A stretch of 64,000 bases of DNA from Pseudomonas sp. UBA4194 (lineage in GTDB: Bacteria; Pseudomonadota; Gammaproteobacteria; Pseudomonadales; Pseudomonadaceae): NCBI RefSeq assembly GCF_002379585.1, contig NZ_DFUE01000071.1, positions 38,978 to 102,977 of the forward strand, read 5' to 3'. Made by a program: the position numbers and the translations under genes. Shown here piece after piece: positions 59,996-64,000 of the stretch (positions are counted from its first letter, which is position 1; each line of letters begins with the position of its first letter). The notes under the pieces were generated by a model. That model did not search any database. It was not told the DNA's origin and saw nothing but the letters and a program-made list of their open reading frames with translations.

Positions 59996-61395
59996 GGGGT
60001 GCTCTGGCGGGCTTGATTACGGGCAGAGCCCGCTGCCACCGGGTCAATGGACGCTGGCGATTCTGTGGGAGCGGGCCCGGCCCGTAATGGGGCCGGCCGG
60101 TCAGGCGCGAGAAGCGCGGCCACCGCCGCCGGATTGGACGGGAAATAGAAATGCACATAGGAAGCCGTCATCCGCCCCTGGCGATACACGGCTTCGGCGC
60201 CGCGGCCGCCGTTGGGGCTCACCCCACGGGCGATAGGCTGTAGCTCGGTGCTGGTCAGCGAGTGGTGATAGGTGTGCCCGCGCAACTCTCCTTCGGGCAG
60301 CGCTACCGCCTGCAACGCCAATGCCGCCAGGCGCTTCTGCATCACCGCTTCGCCGCTGATCAACCCCAGCAATTCGGCACGCTCACCGTCGACATCGGTC
60401 AAGGCGTCGAGCAGGTACAACATGCCGCCGCATTCGGCCAACAGCGGTTTGTCGGCCGCATGGTGAGCGCGGATCGCCGTCAGCATCGATGCATTGGCAG
60501 CCAGCGCCTGATGATGCAGTTCAGGATAACCGCCGGGCAGATAAAGGCTGTCACAATCCGGCAGCGTAGCGTCATGGACCGGCGAGAAGAACAGCAGCTC
60601 CGCGCCCATCGCACGCAGCGCATCGAGACTGGCGTTGTAGGTGAACGCAAAGGCGCCATCGCGCGCCACCGCGATCCGTACGCCCTGCAACAAAGGCTCG
60701 AACACCTGATCGGTGGGGGCCGCGAAGGTCACGGCCGGGGGCAGGCTGACCTGGCAGCTGGCTGCCAAGGCGTCGGCAGCAGCATCCAGACGAACGTCCA
60801 GGTCATTCAACTCGCTGGCCTGAACCAACCCCAGATGACGGCTGGGCAACTCGATTCCCGTTTCCCGAGACAGACCACCGTACCAGCGCAGCCCTTGGGT
60901 AAGGCTGCCCTCCAGCAATTGTGCGTGGCGCAAGGTGCCTACACGGTTGGCCAGTACCCCGGCGAATGGCAGGTCCGGCTGGTAGCGGGCCAGACCCAAC
61001 GCCAGGGCGCCGAAGGTTTGTGCCATGGCCGTGCCATCGATCACCGCCAGCACCGGCACGGCAAAATGCCGGGCCAGGTCAGCGCTGGAGGGGGTGCCAT
61101 CGAACAAGCCCATGACGCCTTCGATCAGAATCAGCTCTGCCTCGCCGGCAGCTTCCCACAGCAGTCGGCGGCTTTCCTGCTCGCCCACCATCCACATGTC
61201 CAGCTGGTAGACCGGCGCGCCACTGGCCCGCTCCAGAATCATCGGATCGAGGAAGTCCGGTCCGCACTTGAACACCCGCACGCGCCGGCCCTGATTGCGG
61301 TGCAGGCGCGCCAGGGCGGCGGTCACGGTGGTCTTGCCCTGCCCGGAGGCGGGGGCAGCGATGAGCACCGCCGGGCAATGGCGCGGTTGATTCAT
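59992..61395 (-). CDS. cobB: Cobyrinate a,c-diamide synthase CobB, with a repeat-encoded C-terminal tail
   Basis: 467 residues: N-terminal ATPase with P-loop APASGQGKTTVTAALARL (14-31) and C-terminal amidotransferase domain with nucleophile in LLAECGGMLYLLD (near 335). It amidates the a and c side chains of (hydrogeno)cobyrinate. The conserved domain ends around HFYFPSNPAAVAALLAP (near 430). The last roughly 35 residues (DRPAPLRAGPAP and following) are encoded by an inverted pair of family-B palindromic repeats at 60009-60094 and look non-homologous. Overlaps cobO by 4 bp and bluB by 4 bp. Confidence 0.93.
   Translation of the reverse strand: MNQPRHCPAVLIAAPASGQGKTTVTAALARLHRNQGRRVRVFKCGPDFLDPMILERASGAPVYQLDMWMVGEQESRRLLWEAAGEAELILIEGVMGLFDGTPSSADLARHFAVPVLAVIDGTAMAQTFGALALGLARYQPDLPFAGVLANRVGTLRHAQLLEGSLTQGLRWYGGLSRETGIELPSRHLGLVQASELNDLDVRLDAAADALAASCQVSLPPAVTFAAPTDQVFEPLLQGVRIAVARDGAFAFTYNASLDALRAMGAELLFFSPVHDATLPDCDSLYLPGGYPELHHQALAANASMLTAIRAHHAADKPLLAECGGMLYLLDALTDVDGERAELLGLISGEAVMQKRLAALALQAVALPEGELRGHTYHHSLTSTELQPIARGVSPNGGRGAEAVYRQGRMTASYVHFYFPSNPAAVAALLAPDRPAPLRAGPAPTESPASIDPVAAGSARNQARQSTP
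60009..60094. repeat. REP-like pair (family B) inside the 3' end of cobB
   Basis: GATTACGGGCAGAGCCCGCT (about 60014-60033) faces an inverted copy, GTGGGAGCGGGCCCGGCCCG (60065-60084), here diverged (ATTACGGGC in place of ATCGCGGGC). Unlike the other copies, it lies within an open reading frame. Confidence 0.8.
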
Positions 61396-62003
61396 AGCTC
61401 GATGCCTTTCTGGGCACGGATACCGGCCTGGAACGCGTGCTTGAGCATGCCCATTTCGGTCACGGTGTCGGCCAGCTCGATCAATTCCGGCTTGGCGGCG
61501 CGGCCGGTGACGATCACATGCTGCATGGGCGGACGGGCTTGCAGGTCGCTGAGCACCTGATCCAGATCCAGATAGCCGTGCTTGAGCGCGATGTTCAGCT
61601 CATCCAGCACCACCAGGCCTATGGCCGGGTCGCCGAGCAACTGCCGGGATACTGCCCACGCGGCTTCGGCCGCGGCGATGTCACGCTGGCGGTCCTGGGT
61701 TTCCCAGGTAAAGCCTTCGCCCATCACGTGGTACCGCACCTGCTCCGGGAAGCGCCGGAAGAACAACTCCTCACCGGTGCTGTTGCGGCCCTTGATGAAT
61801 TGCACCACGCCGCACTGCATGCCGTGACCCATGGCACGGGCGAGCATGCCAAAGGCCGAACTGCTCTTGCCCTTGCCATTGCCACTGAGCACCAGCAGCA
61901 AGCCGCACTCATTGGGCGAATTGGCGATACGCTCGTCGATCACGGCTTTTTTACGCAGCATGCGCGCCAAGTGGCGCTCGTCGCGTTCGGGGGTCTGGCT
62001 CAT
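61392..62003 (-). CDS. cobO: Cob(I)yrinic acid a,c-diamide adenosyltransferase CobO
   Basis: 203 residues with the P-loop SGNGKGKSSSAFGMLARAMGHG (about 40-61) of the CobA/CobO/BtuR family. It adds the 5'-deoxyadenosyl group to the corrinoid cobalt. It is the first gene of the cob operon, about 180 nt downstream of a cobalamin riboswitch. GGAG precedes the start. Confidence 0.96.
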   Translation of the reverse strand: MSQTPERDERHLARMLRKKAVIDERIANSPNECGLLLVLSGNGKGKSSSAFGMLARAMGHGMQCGVVQFIKGRNSTGEELFFRRFPEQVRYHVMGEGFTWETQDRQRDIAAAEAAWAVSRQLLGDPAIGLVVLDELNIALKHGYLDLDQVLSDLQARPPMQHVIVTGRAAKPELIELADTVTEMGMLKHAFQAGIRAQKGIEL

Positions 62004-62515
62004 GGCGGCTCTCCGCTACACCTGCACGCAGGCGGCATCAACGCAAAGCACCGGCCAGCAGCCGCACCTTGAGCGTCAATGCCGCTCTCACCCGCGCGAC
62101 AGAAGAATTGATTAGGGCACACCCAGGGCCGAAGACGTCGTCGATGACGCTGCAGCAGCGCCCAGGGCATGCCGTGAAATGGACCAGGCCGGTCTCCGGG
62201 CTCATGAGCGGGGAAATGCACACCCAAGCCGCGCGCCTTCCCGAACATGTTCAGTGGCACCGTGCGCGGCCTTGACTCATCTACCGTTGCGGGGGCAGCG
62301 CCGGAATCGCCTGCTGACAGCAGCTCACCGGCTTCCCTGTTTCACTCGCGCAAGCCGTGTAGCTGCCGAGCACCTGGAACAGTCGCGAAGGGTAGAGGGT
62401 TGGGCCTGGAGCGTCAATTGGCGCGGTGCTCAGGTTGGCCACCAATAGGGTTGAACCTTGTCGCCGCCGCGCGCCTCTATCCCTTTGTGAACAAAATCTC
62501 AGGGAACACACAACA
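62004..62515. promoter_or_regulatory. Divergent region cobO / sorbosone dehydrogenase gene
   Basis: 512 bp holding the cob riboswitch and its expression platform (62004-62380) and, on the right, promoters for cobO and for the divergent dehydrogenase. No gene is seen. Confidence 0.7.
62182..62380 (-). ncRNA. Cobalamin riboswitch of the cob operon
   Basis: Reading the minus strand: AGGTGCTCGGC, AACAGGGAAGCCGGTG, GCGCTGCCCCCGCAACGGTA, GCCACTG, CGGGAAGGC and finally CCCGGAGACCGGCC in place of the usual B12 box CAGGAGACCTGCC. The order and spacing match the element at 32.3 kb; the last box is covaried (GG..CC for AG..CT). It should repress the late cobalamin operon when adenosylcobalamin is plentiful. 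Confidence 0.93.
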
Positions 62516-63829
62516 ATGCACATGTCCCGCCTTGCCACACTGATCCTGCTCGCCGCCGGCCTGGCTGCTTGCGGTGAAACCTCATCGCTCCAGGTCAGCG
62601 ACGGCACCGGTCCCTCGCCGAAGCTGCCCGAGCCGAACAAGACGCTGATTCCGACGGTGAACATTGCCCCGGCGGTTGGCTGGCCGGAGGGTAGCAAGCC
62701 CGTGGCAGCCCCCGGCACCCAGGTGGCGGCGTTCGCCGAAGGCCTGGACCACCCGCGCTGGCTCTACGTGCTGCCCAACGGTGACGTGCTGGTGGCCGAG
62801 ACCAATGCCCCGCCCAAGCCCGATGACAGCAGCGGCGTGCGCGGCTGGGTCATGGACAAAGTGATGAGCAAGGCTGGCGCGGGCGTGCCAAGCCCTAACC
62901 GCATTACCCTGCTGCGCGACAAGGACGGCGATGGCGTGGCGGAGACTCGTAACGTCTTTATCGCCAATCTCAATTCGCCATTCGGCATGACCATGATAGG
63001 CAATGACTTCTACGTGGCCGACACCGACAAGCTATTGCGCTTCAAGTATCAGGACGGCGCCACTTCGATCAGCGGCGCCGGCGAGAAAGTGGTGGACCTG
63101 CCAGGCGGCACGCTGAACCACCATTGGACCAAGAACGTGATCGCAAGCCCGGATGGCAAGAAGCTGTATGTCACGGTCGGCTCCAACAGCAACGTGGGTG
63201 AAAACGGCATGGACAAGGAGGAAGGTCGAGCCGCGATCTGGGAGGTGGACGTCGCCACCGGTCAGCATCGGATCTTCGCCGGCGGCCTGCGCAATCCCAA
63301 CGGCATGGCGTGGGAGCCCAGGACCGGCAAGCTGTGGACGGCGGTCAATGAACGGGACGAAATCGGCAGCGATCTGGTGCCCGACTACATTACCTCGGTC
63401 AAGGATGGCGGGTTCTATGGCTGGCCCTATAGCTACTATGGGCAGCACGTGGACGTGCGTGTCGACCCACAGAAGCCGGACCTGGTAGCCAAGGCGATTG
63501 CACCGGATTACGCAGTCGGGCCGCACACTGCATCGCTGGGCCTGACCTTCGCGGACAACAGCGGACTGCCTGCACCGTTCACCAGTGGCGCCATCATCGG
63601 TCAGCACGGGTCGTGGAATCGCAAGCCGCACAGCGGGTACAAGGTGTTGTTCGTACCGTTCGTGGATGGCAAGCCGAGTGGCCAGCCGCTGGATTTGTTG
63701 ACGGGCTTCTTGGACAAGCAGGAGAACGCCATGGGCCGGCCGGTCGCGGTGCTGGGGGATGGTAAAGGGGGGGTGCTGGTGGCGGATGATGTGGGGAACA
63801 AGGTCTGGCGGGTGACGGGGATGAAGTGA
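62516..63829 (+). CDS. Sorbosone dehydrogenase-type lipoprotein (PQQ-dependent sugar dehydrogenase fold)
   Basis: 437 residues with a lipoprotein signal (lipobox LAAC, cysteine at 19), then a six-bladed propeller of the L-sorbosone/soluble aldose dehydrogenase family (LDHPRWLYVLPNGDVLVAE near 80-100, LNSPFGMTMIGNDFYVADTD near 155, GLRNPNGMAWEPRTGKLWTAVNERDEIG near 255-285, GSWNRKPHSGYKVLFVPF near 365). It probably oxidises an aldose or keto-aldose in the periplasm using PQQ, delivering electrons to the respiratory chain. The ATG at 62516 has AGGGA upstream; a second ATG two codons on is possible. Confidence 0.87.
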   Translation: MHMSRLATLILLAAGLAACGETSSLQVSDGTGPSPKLPEPNKTLIPTVNIAPAVGWPEGSKPVAAPGTQVAAFAEGLDHPRWLYVLPNGDVLVAETNAPPKPDDSSGVRGWVMDKVMSKAGAGVPSPNRITLLRDKDGDGVAETRNVFIANLNSPFGMTMIGNDFYVADTDKLLRFKYQDGATSISGAGEKVVDLPGGTLNHHWTKNVIASPDGKKLYVTVGSNSNVGENGMDKEEGRAAIWEVDVATGQHRIFAGGLRNPNGMAWEPRTGKLWTAVNERDEIGSDLVPDYITSVKDGGFYGWPYSYYGQHVDVRVDPQKPDLVAKAIAPDYAVGPHTASLGLTFADNSGLPAPFTSGAIIGQHGSWNRKPHSGYKVLFVPFVDGKPSGQPLDLLTGFLDKQENAMGRPVAVLGDGKGGVLVADDVGNKVWRVTGMK

Positions 63830-63885
63830 TTTTTGGGGTGGTGGGGGTTGGGTGCTGGGGTTGGGTCGGGGATCTGTGGTGGATG

Positions 63886-64000
63886 GTCCCCTCACCCCAG
63901 CCCTCTCCCTGAGGGAGAGGGAGTTGACCACCGCAAGTCGTAACACTGCGATCCGCCTTTGGCCCCCTCTCCCCTAGGGAGAGGGTTGGGGTGAGGGGAC
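63886..64000. repeat. Family-D inverted palindromic pair (runs to the window edge)
   Basis: GTCCCCTCACCCCAGCCCTC on the left and the complementary GAGGGTTGGGGTGAGGGGAC at the window end, each with an internal CTCTCCC/GGGAGAG hairpin, about 40 bp apart. Same family as 40046-40186. The element may extend beyond the window. Confidence 0.8.

Overview
The window looks like chromosome of a Pseudomonas, most likely from the P. putida/fluorescens side of the genus. It is GC-rich. The run cobO-cobB-bluB-cbiB-cobD-cobQ-cobU-cobT-cobC-cobS followed by an MFS transporter, a periplasmic glutathione peroxidase and a FadL-type porin is an order I recall from Pseudomonas genomes, as is anr followed by apt. 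The many short GC-rich palindromes between genes also fit. I see no prophage, transposase, CRISPR array, rRNA or tRNA; this is housekeeping plus accessory metabolism.

Layout. 1-1006: 5' part of a chemoreceptor with an amino-acid-binding dCache domain (minus strand). 1.2-5.4 kb: a PotE-type antiporter coupled to an AdiA-type amino acid decarboxylase, then a cytochrome b561. 5.5-8.4 kb: DUF945 protein, lone receiver domain, GNAT acetyltransferase. 8.5-13.4 kb: a four-gene FecCD permease / ATPase / TonB-dependent receptor / binding protein operon. 13.6-15.3 kb: lactate-permease family transporter, followed by an array of palindromic repeats. 15.6-23.8 kb: a probable sugar-acid locus with 2-hydroxyacid dehydrogenase, SDR, FAH-fold hydrolase, ACS-type MFS transporter, AraC regulator, talarate/galactarate-type dehydratase and LacI regulator. 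24-26.2 kb: TonB-dependent receptor. 26.5-32.3 kb: anr, apt, a PRISE-type reductase, a hexapeptide acetyltransferase, and a divergent MocR/EamA pair. 32.3-36.3 kb: cobalamin riboswitch, three-gene corrinoid ABC transporter and convergent cobF. 36.4-40 kb: LysR regulator, MHS transporter, M14 deacylase. 40.2-42.6 kb: STN-domain TonB receptor. 43.2-46.9 kb: membrane gluconate-2-dehydrogenase-type complex. 47-51.1 kb: msrA, a long non-coding stretch, two small conserved-looking genes and fadL. 51.2-62.4 kb: glutathione peroxidase, a 40-residue membrane peptide and an MFS transporter, then the ten-gene late cobalamin operon behind a second cobalamin riboswitch. 62.5-63.8 kb: sorbosone dehydrogenase-type lipoprotein.

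How the genes work together. Cobalamin is the strongest theme: uptake (32.6-35.4 kb) and late synthesis (53.1-62.0 kb) each follow their own cobalamin riboswitch, and cobF adds a mid-pathway corrin step. Iron or metal-chelate uptake is the second theme, with three TonB-dependent receptors and two FecCD-type ABC systems. Periplasmic sugar oxidation (the gluconate-2-dehydrogenase-like complex and the sorbosone dehydrogenase) and the sugar-acid locus form a third. No wholly new machine is evident. The best leads are the unassigned sugar-acid pathway with its operator pair, the PotE/AdiA combination with a structured leader, the 40-residue peptide translationally coupled to an MFS transporter, a repeat that lengthens CobB, and a 1.1-kb non-coding region with several dyads.
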